Assembly (NCBI GenBank): GCA_034336665.1
Contig: CM067568.1
Span: forward strand, 41,954,770 to 42,018,769
DNA length: 64,000 nucleotides
Direction of reading: 5' to 3'
Source: Luscinia megarhynchos
Taxonomy: Eukaryota; Chordata; Aves; Passeriformes; Turdidae
The notes under the pieces are model-generated. The model saw only the letters and a list, made by a program, of their open reading frames with translations. It searched no databases and had not been told where the DNA came from. The first letter of the stretch is position 1. Each line of letters begins with the position of its first letter. A program made the translations under genes and the position numbers. Below, piece after piece: positions 26,101 to 39,314 of the stretch.

Positions 26101-27205
26101 AAACTGTCCAATCTTTTGCTGACATTACAAGTAGCAATATTTTGCTTTGGCAATTGTCAGTATGAAATATGCATCACTTTGTATTCCATCCAAATTCTCC
26201 CTATTTTGACTTTCATTTGACTGGAACAGAAAATGTCTCTGAAATAATCTACTTTTTTTCTTTCAGAAATTAAATTCTGTCTTTTTAATGGCTTTAAAAT
26301 TTTATTTTTAAATTATTACTAGGGACAGCTACTCAGAGTGAAGGAGAAACCTGAGAAGAGTCTTGAGAATCCAGTTTCACTCTGGGCTAAAGGGAGATCA
26401 GACTGTCAGTTCTATGCTTTGTCTATCTGGTGCAGGCTGGTATTAATTAGTTTATCCTTTGGTTTAATGAGAAATTATTCTCCTGATCTCTGTTGGCAGG
26501 TAGGGATGGCACAGAAACCATCACTCTGATTACTTTCAACATTTTTTCCTTGAAAAGAGACAATACAAGATTTTGTTTTGCTTAGTATTTTGTCAAGTTT
26601 CTATGGGTAAAAAGGGGAATTATACTCCTGAAGCCACATTTAATATGTCTCTTCTCCTGCACAGCACAAGCTGAAATACATCACTTTCATCACTTTGGTT
26701 TCCACCAGCTCACCTAGGCAATTTTAATTTTCTCTGAATGGATGCTTCTCAAGTCTTTCTTTAAAGGCAACCCAAGTACCAAGCTCCTGTGAACCAGCTC
26801 TCTGGAAGGACACTATGAGCAGATGCATCCAGTTCAATAGTCAGAAACCTTATTTCCTTTATACCCTCCAGTAATACAATGTTTTTTTAAATTTTTTTTA
26901 TGCATATGTGCAGGGATGGGTGAATTTTGTTAGCAGATGGAAGGTCACAGGTGGTTTTGCACCGAAACATAATTAAATTGCATTGATTAAATTAAATGTC
27001 TGACAAATATATGGCCTACTTGTCCCACCATGAATGGGGCAGATAAAATTCACCTCCACATCCAGCAGCAACTATTTGCTTTTGGAAAGGGAAATTAATC
27101 TGGAGTGAACTCACTTGATGCTTCCTGACTCTGAATCCTTCATCAAAATTATTCCTCCATTAGCTTGGGATGAGAAAGCAAATCATTCACAATTAGCAGG
27201 CTTGT
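23181..27205. other. unassigned noncoding DNA with low-complexity patches
   Basis: No recognised gene. A 108-codon open frame at 23551-23877 ends near a GTAAAAT word that could pass for a splice donor, but the peptide has no motif I know. A-rich and C-rich stretches lie at 25208-25283 and 25885-25935. Confidence 0.5.
25284..25317. repeat. G-run plus (GA)n simple repeat
   Basis: Six G (25284-25289), an A, seven G (25291-25297), then about nine GA units. It is purine-only on the plus strand. The two long G runs could supply four G-triplets for a quadruplex; this is inference. Confidence 0.95.
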
Positions 27206-27237
27206 CTTTATTTTATTTTATTTTATTTTATTTTATT
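27206..27237. repeat. (TTTTA)n microsatellite
   Basis: Six TTTTA-type units in perfect register. Confidence 0.95.
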
Positions 27238-30200
27238 AGCATTTGCACTAGTCATAGAGTTGCTGATGCCAGAGAACACCTTTCTCATACCCAAAAAAAC
27301 TGCTTCATACATGCTTGGGAAGATCATGCTGATCAAAAATAATTAAGAAGGAAGGAAAGTTATTAAAGCTGAAGGCAGCTATCTAATTGCAAATGCTGAG
27401 TAGCATAATCTTTACCACAATATGAAGGAACACACTGTAGCTGTTGCTTCATTCTGTTTCATCTCTGAACTCAATTTACACAAAGCAAAAACCTAAGTAT
27501 AGTCTGAATAATCTGGGGACAGGGACTTTGGTGTCCATCACCAATGTTTGCAGAGAAGACAGTTTGCCATTTACATTTCAGATTGTAGGTAATGAATACT
27601 GAATCAGTAATAAATACCAGTAAAGGTATAATACAGCAAGGTTTTGAGCATCCATTACTCTGCATGGTTTCAAAGTACTGTCTCTGTTTATTTATGTATT
27701 TAGGAAATACTCAGAGCTCAATTTAAGGAGTTGCCCAACTTCTTTAGATCATTTTGCATCATTTGGTCCAGTAAAGCAAAATCAGATTTTTGTAGGACCA
27801 GGACCTGTTTAATTAACTGATGTTCAATGAGAACCTCAAACTGAAATCAATCTAAAAATTCTCTTAGTGCTTCATTTATGTAACATGGGCCAGTATAAAA
27901 TCTTTCCTCAAAAATGACAGAACTATGCTATAACTACTCAAGTATCTTCAGTAAACTGACTTGGGTTAGAAACCACTTAAGAAGACATGTGTTATGGGAT
28001 ATTGTTTTCTTTCTTTCCAGATGGAAAAATGAAAGAAGTTTTCCTAAGAATTTAATTTCTTCATTCTTGCTTGTTCAGTAGAACATCACATTTTAGTACA
28101 AAGGGTATAGAATTAAGTTTGATTTCAATATTTTTTATGTTCTTTGGCACTTCCTTGGCAGAAGTAAACACGAGGAAAAAAAAAAGGTAGATTACAAGAA
28201 ACTCATGGAATTATATAACTATTTAAGGCCTTAATCTGCAGGGCTATGAATTCTGCAGGATTATTTCAGCTATATTCTCTTACTTGTACCCCAATGAAGA
28301 AAATATATAATTAGAGAGGACGTCACAAATAGATTGTGTGTATTCTGTTAGTGTGTTTGGTTTAAGTGCATGGGTCAAAAAGTGTATCCTTAGTGCCTCT
28401 CAAATGTTCACATGCATGGTTAGTGCTCATCCTGATATGGTGAATAGATATTAAAGCTTAACTATGAAGTAATTTTGTAAGAATCTTGCTTGAAACAGTA
28501 AGTTCTGCACAAAATCAACATGGGATCCTAGTGTGGAGTTTTTTTGTCATCAAGAAAGAGCATTAGAGTTGCCTGCATGAAAATTCTTTTTTGGGGGGTG
28601 AGCATGTTAAAAATAATTTGGGGTTTTGTTTTGTGTAAACAATAGCAAATTTAGTTAAAAACAAAGTGTAAATTAGTTGAGTTGTTCTTCCTTGGACACA
28701 TATATATGTAAAGGGTTTGTGAGCATACTAGATTTTTCTAGGATAGTCTAGAGATATTTGTAATGTGACCCATGTAACATTTTATTTATAGGCAATTGTA
28801 GTCATTCAAAATGCCCTGGCAAACACTTACTTAAGAGCAGAAGGCTTCCATGGTTTACTGGAAGACAATATGACATTTGCCATCCTGTAGCTGGAAGAAT
28901 TCCTTCTCTTTTCCCAGGAGAAGAAACACACTCTTCAGAATAATCTCCCACTTGGAAAAGCCACAAACACTGAAAGCTATCTCATGATATGCCACACAAA
29001 GCTACTCAGTTTATTAAAAATCTCATGGGTTGAAAACAACTTGCTCTCAATGCTCTCTCCAAGAATTTATCTACTCAGACAGCTTATTCAGATTCTGAGA
29101 TAATGTTAGCAGCCAAGAAATCTGGTGCTCACATGTTTTCAAATCTACTTGAATCAAAATAAAACACATTTAGGCAGTATATAGCAATGGGCAAGAGCTC
29201 ACATCATGAAACTGAACTTGTTTTTGAAAGATATATCAACGCAAGGGGACAGGAGCAAGGCTTCAGCTTTTGTCCAGGCCTGAGGAACCACCCTCCTGAG
29301 GCAGCTTTCAGCTGTGTGAGCGTTCCCAGTGGGGTTCAGTGCAAAGCCACAATGGCAGAGCTGGTAATAGCTTGCAAGTGTGACAGACAGAAAGTGCTCT
29401 TCAAGCCATTTACAGCTGAGAGAGAGTTCAGCAGATCTCCATCTACCTTTACAATTTTTATATATTGACTTCTAATTGAGGCTTGATAGCTAGGCATTAG
29501 TATTTAGTTGATAAATTCACTGGCATCCCTGGTGAGGTGAGTGTCTGAGGCGATTTTTTTCTTTGTGAATTCATCAGTTCCAGGGGAACCAGAGATGAAG
29601 GATGACAGACAAGGAACTTACACAGACAGATACTGATTTCTCCTCTGTCATGACAAACACAGTTTCAGCTGTAGGGGAGCAGATTGCAGCAACCAAAGCT
29701 CCTCAAGCCCAGTAACCATAGTATTTGTATGTGGCACTAGCTTCTATAGAGGCATTCAATCAATTACTACCTAATAAAAGCCTCCTTGAGCCTTACATTG
29801 TCTCCACATTAGATAATTTCAAGCCTGAAAATTCAGCTACATATGCTGTACAGTGCACTGAGTTCTCAGAAAGTCTTTATGCCAATGACAAGTCATGCAG
29901 GAATCTTCTGAGAAAGCCAGGGGCACAGACATGGAGACAGCTATTTTCTTTACCAACAAATTTCTCCAGGGTAGAAAACTAATTTCAGTTTTCAATCCCC
30001 TTGTTCTCGCAGAAAGTCCCAGATGCACGTCAAACAGCACAGAAACCTTGTGCAGTCCACTGCCCTCCATCAGAAGTTAAGCTCAGACTAACATCTGAAC
30101 ACGGTCTGTGAGCTGGAACCCCACAGAGGCTTTCAAATCAGAAGACAGAGGCTTTAACTTTGACACATTCCCTCTTATTGGAATGCTCATTTTGCTTGGA

Positions 30201-33200
30201 ATTATCTTCAAAGTTAAAATAACTAGAGGATTCTGGTATGTGATAATACAGGAAAGAGAATCAGATGTTTCTGTGAGTGTTGCAAATGCAGAACTGTGTT
30301 CAGGAAACTTTCCTGTCTGACCACGCATGGGCCCCTCTGTCAGTCACACTCGCACAATCAGAGATTTTCATTGCTGGGGCTGAAGCCCCCTCACAGTGTG
30401 TGGCTCCAGGGACATGACAGGTGCCCCACTTGACTTCCTACACACCCCACACTCACACAGTCAGAGCTTCCTCACCAGCTCAACTCTGTTTCTCATAACT
30501 GAGCACCAGACCTCTGGATCCTTAAAATAATTTAGTCTTGGTGTGACACCAGGATAACAGCTGTAGCCAGGTGTCTCAGAAAGGGCCTGAGCAGAGCAAT
30601 CCCTGTGCTTTTGCACTCTCACAGTTTAAGCCCGCAGGAGTCTGTGGTCACTGGCTCCTCTGTGCCTCTGGGCGTGCCCCTCACCTGCCTGTGCCACGGG
30701 TCCCCTTGGTTATCAAAGGGTCAGCAGCTCCTGGCCCCTTGCCCCGGGCTCCTGCTGCTCAGAGCTCATCCTGCAGCTCACCCTGCAGCTGCAAACCCAG
30801 CCACCTGCACTGAACGGGTTCCTCAGCCATTGACATGTCCAGATACTGCTGATACTACATCTTGCCATTGCAGGATTTCCTTCACAGATTTCACAGCAGA
30901 TGTTCTGAAACTTGAGTTTATTTTCAGATGGGCAGAGTGGGAGGGAGAGGTGCAAAGCTCTCAAACACAGTCCCCTCAAACCAGTTTTCCAGTCTGAGCT
31001 GCTATTCAAGTCACCTGTACTCACAACTGCTTTCTGAAGATGATTAGAAATATTAATCAAGTGGCTATTTGTTCATTCTAGTGTGTGGAAAGTAACAATT
31101 CCATGTTCAGCTATAAACACAAATATTTATTATGTGCTGTTTTATTACTTTAATCATATAATAGAGGGATAGGAATAAACCCACATGTCTTAGGTGTATA
31201 TGTACACTTTATACAAAGTATAGATATTATTAAAGGTTAATTGAACATAGGCATGTTGAAATGAAAACATTTTTGGCAGTGATATAGTGAATTGTACCAT
31301 CTGTCATTTTATTAAATACGTTTACACAGATGAAATGAAAAATCAAAGCTGCTGACTATATGGATCACATTGTTAAATCAGTTGGAACTCCTGGATCACA
31401 GTTTACTGTCTGATGTGTTTCTAAACATCATAAAGTGCTGTACACAAAAATTGAGGGGTAGAGTGAGTACTGTTTAATTTACAATCAGAAAGGATGCCCC
31501 AGAGCAGGGCATCAGGGAGGCTCCTGATCACAAGTGACATCCAGCTGAAAAGTGTGTCCATGGTTTGGGGCCCCAAACCAGAGAATCCATGGTCAGGAAT
31601 AGGCTTAGCTATTGTGGCAGCTCAACTCAGGCAGGGACTAAGTTCTATTGCTTCTGCCTGAAATCAGCTCCCATGGGTCAGCCCTTGCAAGCCTTCCACT
31701 GGAGCTGCAGGGAGCCTCTCCCACTGTGCCAAAGCTGGCTCTGAGCTCAGGCAGACAAAACCCCACGATGGGAAAGGATTTGCTCAGGGTCCTTCCAGCA
31801 CAGTTGTTTACATGCAAACATGCTACTATTGTGAAGGATTCAGCACTTCAGCAGATCATTTTATCCATCTGCTTCCAGCCCACTGCAAATATGAAGTAAA
31901 TTATTTGGCAATTGCAGAAGAGTAGGGGGTGTGTGAGGAATCAATTAAGAAGAGTCAGCTGAGAAAAGGTAATTTGTTATGGCATGGCAAATTGGTTGTT
32001 TATAATTGTTGGTAGCTTTCATAAAGATTTTTGACTTTCAGAGGGTTAACCACCTTTCAGTGTCTCATTGTCTTCTAATGAGGAAGAACTGACGAATGGG
32101 GGAGCATTTAACTTTCCAGATTTACTGCCTAATTCTCTGAGTGTTGTGTAATTCAGCTCAATTACCCAAGACAAAGAAATGTCAACAGATTGCTTTTATT
32201 TCATTAAAATCTGCTATTGGAAACAACCTCTGAAGACATACATCTTTATTGGAAAACATTCCAAAATTAGCTGGATGTATTTTATATTTTTCCAATTCTT
32301 CACACATTGGCTATTACAACTTCATGCTACTCATTGGATACCAATCAGTCTAGTGGTCTGATCTGATGTAAAAGCATGTTTTATCTAAAACAGGGGAAAA
32401 AAGAGTGGAAGACAAATGAACAAAATAAATGGATTTATTTTAAATGGCCCTAATCCTGGGAAAAAAACCCAATGAAACTATTTCATTAAATAATTTCTCA
32501 AAAATATGCCTCAAACCAGTATTGCATGAGTGGTTTTCAGAATTATTACTTATATTTTCACTTTTATCCAAAATAAATGTCACAAAATTTCCAACTCCAT
32601 TATTGTGCTGAGCTCTCAGTAATAATGGTATGGTTTAGTCTATGACACAAGTTGACATTTATAAGTTGCTTACTGCTTTGGTTTTTCCCTTTTGATTAAT
32701 TTTAGCAGCTATTTTGGTAAGTGCTATGTATTAGTAGGTACCGTGATCCCAGAAGTCAGAGGTCTCTGATTTTTGCCATTTCTGTCACTATTTGTTTTGG
32801 GATTGAAGTCCCTAGTGTTTCAATGCCTTCCATTTGGCTCTTCTAAAATAGAACTGAATTATTTTAAATCTATAGTGATGAAATAATGAATGCTTGTGCA
32901 GAGATTTGAGAATAAAGTGCTCTATAAATACCAAGCTTTATTATTACCAGTCTATAATGGAAGAATGCAATCCTGGAAGGAAACCAACCATGAATTCAAA
33001 ACTGAGGGATTAAAACTAATGATTGCAGAGGAAAGAGCAAATTTAGCCTGAGATGTGTGTGTTGTATTGACACATTTTTAGAGATCTCACACTACCTTCA
33101 AATGCTGCTCTGTCACACAGATCCTAACAAAAGTACAAAAATTTTATGCTTTAAAAATAAGCAACAGAAAGGTCTCGAAGCATTTGCAGATCACAAATAC

Positions 33201-36200
33201 ACTATAACCTTAATCTGGTTGCTGGGAAATGGTATTGGATATCTAGTTTGGCCCAGGAAGTCTTGGGTATTTGCCACAATAGGGTTTGCTGCACTAACCT
33301 CACAGTTAACACTGCCTCATACAGCCCACAGTTCCAGGTGCATGGACAGTGGAATAACAGCTCCCTCCCAGGATCTTCTGTCACAGGGTGGGTATACCCT
33401 GGTGCAGTATGTGAGCCCATGCTTGACCTGTGGTATCTCTGATGTTTAACAACACTGTGATCATGGCCAAGCATTCAGGAGATTGGAGTCTGCTTTGCTG
33501 TATGGCTTTATGCATATCTACCTCTTTCTCTGTGTTCCTTTCTTCCACAGATCCTCTTTTATTTTTTCCTCAAACGAGCACTATAGTGGAGCAGGTAATG
33601 CCATTATTTTATGTACTTTTTCTTTCATACAGAAGGTGTTCAGTTTCAGTCTGCTATGACCTCCACAATAGTTGAATACCAGAACAATATTGTGTTCCAA
33701 TTATATTTTATTTTTATATCTTTATTTTTATTGAGGTTAGCCTGAGACACAGAGTTTGAGAACTTAAATGCAATAGAGTTGCTGATAGTTAAACAACAAT
33801 ATCTAGAGTTGTGATTCAACTTCTCTACTTATTTATCACCAAAGTCAGGAGCCATAAACTTATGAAGCACTATCTGAAGTGTTATGAACTTGGAATTCTG
33901 TTGCTGTAGAAGTCCAAAACTGATCTACCTTAAGGAGCTCTGAATAGAGCAGGCCTGTATTTATTATCTTTAGGACATAGTGTTGGAAGAAGGAATTACT
34001 TCCATAATTATCAGGGTCCCATGCAAGTTAAATCATTGTAAGGATTTCTGCAATTTTAAATTACCTGCTAGAAGGCTTACTAAAAAACCAGGCAGAAGTC
34101 TTGGGCTTACAGCAGTGCACTGGGCAAATGAAATATCCATCCATACACTCCAGCAGGGAGCATGTTCTGTATGGGGCTTCTGAGGCAGCTGGATTTTATC
34201 CAGCAGCTGGGAGAGGTAAAATATATGAGTATAGGCACACAGCAAACCCTCTTTTTTCATAACATATTATTACACTTATTTTTATTTAGCTGTGGGAAGA
34301 AAATCCAGTTCTAGGGTGTCAGAGGTTGTAATCTGGAGAATTAATTTCAGATTAGGAAAAAGTGCACAGGTTCTAAATCAGAAAAAGAGGACAGCTCAGG
34401 AGAGAGTTGTGGAGTACCTTATCTGGAAGTTTGAAAGTAGGCAGATGACACAGAATGATGGCATCCTGTGAGTAGCAATCATGGTGTGGTGGTTTAGTGG
34501 ATTAAGATACTGAAACCTTTCTTCTCTTGCTCATCACTTACTCAAGCATTCCCCATGGAGTGGATACATGAATGCTGAGAGGGAAAGCATTTTCATATTA
34601 AAGATTTATTGTAGAAACTTAATTCAGTTGAGGAAGGTTATGATTTATATCTCACAGTCCTTAAAACCTTCTAGAGAAGTAGGATTTGACACACATTTGT
34701 GAGTGTTTCCTTCTGACTAATCTGGAATTGTTTCCATGATGCTCTTCTTTGACTGGATTTTATCATGATGCCTCTGTGCACAGCCTAAGTGAGCACAGAG
34801 ACTTCTGCTGTATAAACAATAATAACATGAGAGAAAAAGAGCTTTTTAACAACTTGTGATGTCCACATTATAGGCAATGTGGACAAGGGTTTTATTAAAA
34901 AAAACAAAAATGTATCCTTTTTAATCTTACAGCATAGCATTATAATATAGAGAGCAGAAATACTAAACTAGGTGAGAACCAGTTGGAAATTTCCAGAGAG
35001 TACTGAAAAGTTTTCCCTTCACATTGAATAATTAAGTTTCATCTGACACAGTCTTGAACCATAATTCTTGGTATTATAATCACTAGAATATATAGGCAAT
35101 TTTGCACTCTTCTTTTCTTACTCTCTTGGGCTCAATTAATTAATATTCATGTAAAACATAGCTACTCTAGCAGAAAGAATTGAAAAGAAACTATTGCATA
35201 ATAACAAATGTATTTGAAGGTAATTTATTCAGCTTCTTTGTGTGGAAATGAAGATCAAATCCTGTTCAACATGAGGCAAAAGAGAGCTAGAATTTGCTAA
35301 CTAAGTTGTACAATCACTAAAAGCAATTCTGCAGCATGACTTCCTCAGTTAAGACTTTTTTCTTAGGAAAGCATTTTTTAACCTTCATAGTGCCAGATTA
35401 AAGTCAACCTGAATAATGTGTCATCTGGCCTCCTGTAGCCTCTGCAAAATCAGCATAAAATCCCTTGATCCCATTTGATTTAAAAGCAATGCACTTGTCA
35501 ACATACACCTGATCCAGGCACATCATATTTTCCCAGATGAGTAGTGCAACAAAACACAGGTTTAATATTTAGTTATCACAGATATACAAGATATCTTGAA
35601 ACTTTGAAATCCCAGAAATGCCCATGGAATGGTGAAAGGACCAGCCATCCATCCTCAGATTGTGCTGAAATGTTGAGACCCTCAAGACAACTGAAGATTG
35701 TCCTTATATTGACAGTCATCCCTAGGGAATCAACCAGATAAGTGACAATTCATACTGTTCTCTTTCAGCAATATAATATCCTTTCTATTCCCCATGATAA
35801 AGTACTAATGATACAGGACCCTTTTTACAAGAGTGCATTTAAAATTGGTTTACTTACGTTGTACCAGCTGTGTTGGTGAGCATGTTAACATCAATAATGC
35901 CCTTTTTAAGGGTTGTCTCAAGCTCAAACCTACATCTTATTGTAAACAATTTTGTCTGTCAATGAGCACTGGACAGAAAATGAAATATGTGTGTTCCTGA
36001 GAATATTATCTCAGCAATGGGTACTGCTTGCCAAAGGTAACTTGAGCATCATTAATGGACTATATATTATATATATAGTGGACAGCTGCATCTACAACAT
36101 TATGGTACGTGCTTTTGAATATATAATGTAAAAAAGAGTAAAGCTGAAGAGACCTATAATGCCCAGAAGTAATTTTTTTCATCTCTCATCTCTCTTCCTA

Positions 36201-38019
36201 AAATATGTCTTAAATATCCTTATATGTGGTTTAAAACTCAAATTATGCAGAAATTTTTGCTGCAGCAAACAGGTCAAAATCCACCAAGTTATCAATGGAA
36301 AGTAAAATTAAGTTTTTATTTACTAAGTGGGGCATTGTCAAGCCTCATCCTGAATTGTCACCTTTGTCAGATCTGCAGATAGTGTAAGAAAAAGCTGCAA
36401 ACTGAACTGAAAGAAGACTTTTTTACACAGTTCCACTCTGTTCCAGGAAGTGAGAAGCCTTAAAAGGACTGTTGAATCAAGCTCAGAGTCTTCATGAAGA
36501 AAGAAAAAAAGTCTCTGGAATATAGTGTTCCTGAGAGTGGCAGCTGCAGTACCACCTAAAAAACAAAATTGCACTTTTTGTGCAGCTAAATAATTTCAAA
36601 GAAAGAAAATTAGTTCCTCCTCTAATCTTCTATCCCAGAAACACTTTTGAAATGTTATATATGATGTCAGTAATCTCCTAAACCAGCAGGAATTTGATGG
36701 CTGAATATCCGTGACCTTTAGCTTTGAATCTTTTAATTATGCTTTTACCTCTAGCTATTTATCAGATTTACATATCCCCCCATGTAGACTAAGACTCCTG
36801 GAGGTTTGCTGGGCCACGTAGAGTGAAGTACATTTTGTGACTGAGGTCTATCTGTCTTGTTTTATTTCACAGGCCTATCCCACAGTAAGTCATCTTGCTG
36901 GCTTAGCAATTCTAGCAATAAGCAAAGAAGTACCTCTAAGCTTTAGACAGGATGAATCATATTGTGCCTTCTACATAAAAAGCCCCAAAACTGTGCAACA
37001 CTAAAGAAACATTGAGATGAGAAAATTGGTGGCATTTCTCTCAAGTATGTTGAATGTGAAGCCTTGCATTAGACCAAAGACAGTTTTCTGACTCTTCTCC
37101 TGATGAGACACTAGATGTAGGACTTCTTAGCTCTGAATGAGTAATTTTCTCTGTGCAATGATGTCTTGACATAGACTACAGCATGCAGATGATTACTGGC
37201 ATATATTTTACTGTGTGTAACTCTCCAATGCTAATTCTCCACTCATGACAGCATGGCTCACAGAAGCAGCTCTTCTTTTGGTTCTTAACACCCTCGGGTA
37301 GCTCTCCACAGCTGTGTGTGTGAAGAGCAAAGCAGTACTTTTTGCTTTTCTGCTTTTCTGCTATTTCTTCTTGCTCTTGTTCCAGAATCAGAGTGCTATT
37401 CCTGGTTGTATCTTCACTCCGTCAGATGCTGCCCCATCAATGGCAATGTTCATCTGTGTCTTTGCTCCACTCCTCTTTCTATCCCTACTGTGTATTTCTT
37501 CTGTGAATGTATGTATGTTGGAAGGTGTTTTCTTGCTTCCTCCCTCCCTGCTGTCCTTATGTGTGATCTTGCAGTTCCTACTCTATCTATGTAATGAGGA
37601 GCACTATGCATGTAAATTGAGGAGACGCTGCTTTCCCCTCCACGTCCAGGAAGGAGATGTTCACATTAACTCTGCTGATTAATTTTGTTCCAAATTTCTG
37701 CTCTTCAATTTTCCATATTCCAATGGTGACAAATGGATTATCACTGAGATTGAGAGCTCTGTGTAGTTCTCTTGCCCTCCTGCATCCAAAATGCATGGGG
37801 TAGTTTGGATGACCCTTGCCTTATTTTCATTACTACTGATTTCTACTGTTTGGAAGCTCACTTCAGCTACCTGGAAAATGGCATGATTGAGCTGGGTAAA
37901 TAAATAGGAATGGAAGTGAGTTGTGGAGGTATAAAGATCAGGGGTACACTCTCACACTGTTCTTTGCCACCCACCCTGTCTGTTAATGGTTTATGTGTTC
38001 CTGACTTACTTGACCTGGT
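27238..38019. other. unassigned noncoding DNA
   Basis: Nearly 11 kb in which I cannot name a gene or repeat. The patch at about 30300-31000 is clearly GC-richer than its surroundings and has overlapping open frames on both strands (130 codons at 30605-30997 plus, 115 codons at 30713-31060 minus), with few CpG and no recognised domain. It may be an old LTR or another decayed repeat. Other frames (33057-33449 plus, 33202-33474 minus, 37314-37682 plus) are likewise featureless. Confidence 0.5.
31561..31580. repeat. perfect 20-bp palindrome
   Basis: TGGTTTGGGGCCCCAAACCA reads identically on both strands. It is preceded by CCA and followed 6 bp later by a second CCATGG, so CCATGG occurs on both sides (31558-31563 and 31587-31592). 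Confidence 0.97.
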
Positions 38020-38537
38020 ACAAAAAACAAAAGTGACCCTCACACTGAGCCCTGAGAAGCCCCTCCTGTGACAGGACCAGCTGGATGTAACTCCATTCAC
38101 CACCACTCTCTGGACCTGACCATCCAGACACTTTTTAACCCAGTGAAGAGTGCACCTGTCCAAGCCATAGGCTGCCAACTTCTCCAGGGGTATGCTATGG
38201 TAGACAGTGTCAAAGGCTTTGCTGGAGTCCAGGTGGAAACATCCACAGCCTTTCCTTCATCCACTAGTCAGGTTACCTGCTCATAAAATGAAATCAGTTT
38301 GGTAAAGCACCTGTCTTTCCAAAACCTGTGCTGGCTGAGCCTGATCCCCTGGTTGTCCTGTACATCCATGTGATCACACTCAAGGTAATCTGTTCCATAA
38401 CCTTCTCTGGCACCAAAGGCATGCTGTCAGGCCTGTAACTTTCCATATCCTCCTTCCAGCTCTTCTTGTGGATATGCATCACACTGGCTAACCTCCAGGT
38501 GTCTGGGACCTCTTTGGTTAACCAGGACTGATGAGAA
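38020..38537 (-). pseudogene. CR1 LINE ORF2 reverse-transcriptase remnant (left part)
   Basis: Read on the minus strand, this stretch encodes recognisable pieces of CR1 ORF2 reverse transcriptase, the enzyme that copies CR1 RNA into DNA at the insertion site. Frames at 38294-38623 and 37867-38178 (minus) carry the upstream finger/palm segment and the segment with a GLDRCTLHW-type motif followed by VVVNGVTSSW. Frames change between them, so it cannot be translated. The segment leading up to the nested element is continuous with 38845-38936. CR1 similarity fades left of about 38020. It is an old, 5'- and 3'-incomplete LINE copy. Confidence 0.88.
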
Positions 38538-38844
38538 ATCATAGAATTATAGAATATACTGAGTTGGAAGGGACCCTTAAGAATCATTGAGTTAAACTCC
38601 TGGCCCTGCAGAGGATACTGCAAGAATCATACCATGTGCTGAAGAGCATGTCCAAACACTTCTTGAACACTGTCAGGCTTGGTGCTGTGACCACTTCACT
38701 GGGCATCCTGTTCCTGTGCTCAACTACCTTCTGGATGAAAAACCTTTTTTTGATATTCAACCAAAACCTCCTCCAGCTCAGCTTCATGCTGTTTGCTCAA
38801 GTGCTGTCATTGGCCATGAGAATGACTAGATCAGTACCTGTGAG
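38538..38844 (-). mobile_element. CR1 LINE 3' end nested inside an older CR1
   Basis: A separate 5'-truncated CR1 copy on the minus strand. Its 3' end lies at the left with tail octamers at 38540-38555, followed by the conserved GAGTTGGAAGGGACC block, and the 3' UTR region continues to about 38840. It lies between two pieces of one ORF2 segment (38020-38537 and 38845-38936) that would be adjacent without it, so it is the later insertion. The 99-codon plus-strand frame at 38636-38935 is antisense to this repeat and is not a gene. Confidence 0.88.
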
Positions 38845-38936
38845 GATGGAGAGTGGCTTGGTGAACTCTTCCACCAGCATCTTCAGCAGCACTTGGGTGA
38901 ATCCTATCCAGCCCCAAAGACTTACAAGTGTCTAAG
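38845..38936 (-). pseudogene. CR1 LINE ORF2 remnant (right part)
   Basis: This continues the same minus-strand reverse-transcriptase segment as 38020-38537. On the minus strand it begins with the region encoding the CR1 GPDGIHP-like motif (here altered to GLDRIHP) and runs to the point where the nested CR1 landed. Confidence 0.8.
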
Positions 38937-38984
38937 GAGCAGGGGAGCTGCTGTGGCGAGGAAAAGCTAGAAGACTGAGGAAAT

Positions 38985-39134
38985 TTTTCCCAGAAATGTG
39001 GCATAGTCCTGACTTTGGAGATGTTTAAGAGTTAGTGGACAAAGCCTTGATTTTCTAGATCTGTCGTGGGCAGGAACTTGGACTAGGTGATCTCCAGAGG
39101 CCCCTTCCAAGCTAAATTATTCTGTGTTTCTGTG
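38985..39134 (+). mobile_element. CR1 LINE 3' end, plus strand
   Basis: Carries the CR1 3' UTR end, with the block equivalent to GGTCCCTTCCAA at 39099-39110 and two tail octamers at 39119-39134. It is opposite in strand to the neighbouring CR1 copies and of a different CR1 subfamily type. The left boundary is uncertain; some similarity may begin near 38940. Confidence 0.8.
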
Positions 39135-39232
39135 CAGAAAGATATATTCATTTTCTAAATCATTCCACACTGGTGATGAAAGGTATCTTGGGAACTTTCT
39201 ATATGAAAGACGTAAGACAAATTTAATGAAGA

Positions 39233-39283
<51 letters not shown>

Positions 39284-39314
39284 GTTATTGTTGTTGTTGT
39301 TGTTGTTATTATTG
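39233..39314. repeat. (ATT)17 trinucleotide tract grading into (GTT)n
   Basis: About 17 ATT units (39233-39283), then GTT/ATT mixed units to 39314. It begins about 100 bp after a CR1 tail, so it is not simply that tail. Open frames across it encode only homopolymeric runs. Confidence 0.97.

Noticed and set aside
30605..31060. Overlapping 130- and 115-codon frames in GC-richer DNA
   Set aside because: Opposite-strand overlap, no domain and no start or splice support; kept only as a compositional finding.
33057..33474. 130-codon plus and 90-codon minus overlapping frames
   Set aside because: No recognisable protein features on either strand.
37314..37682. 122-codon hydrophobic frame suggesting a membrane protein
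   Set aside because: Hydrophobicity follows from T-rich DNA; an overlapping frame (37316-37594) is open too and nothing is recognisable.
38636..38935. 99-codon plus-strand frame
   Set aside because: Antisense of the CR1 copies on the minus strand.
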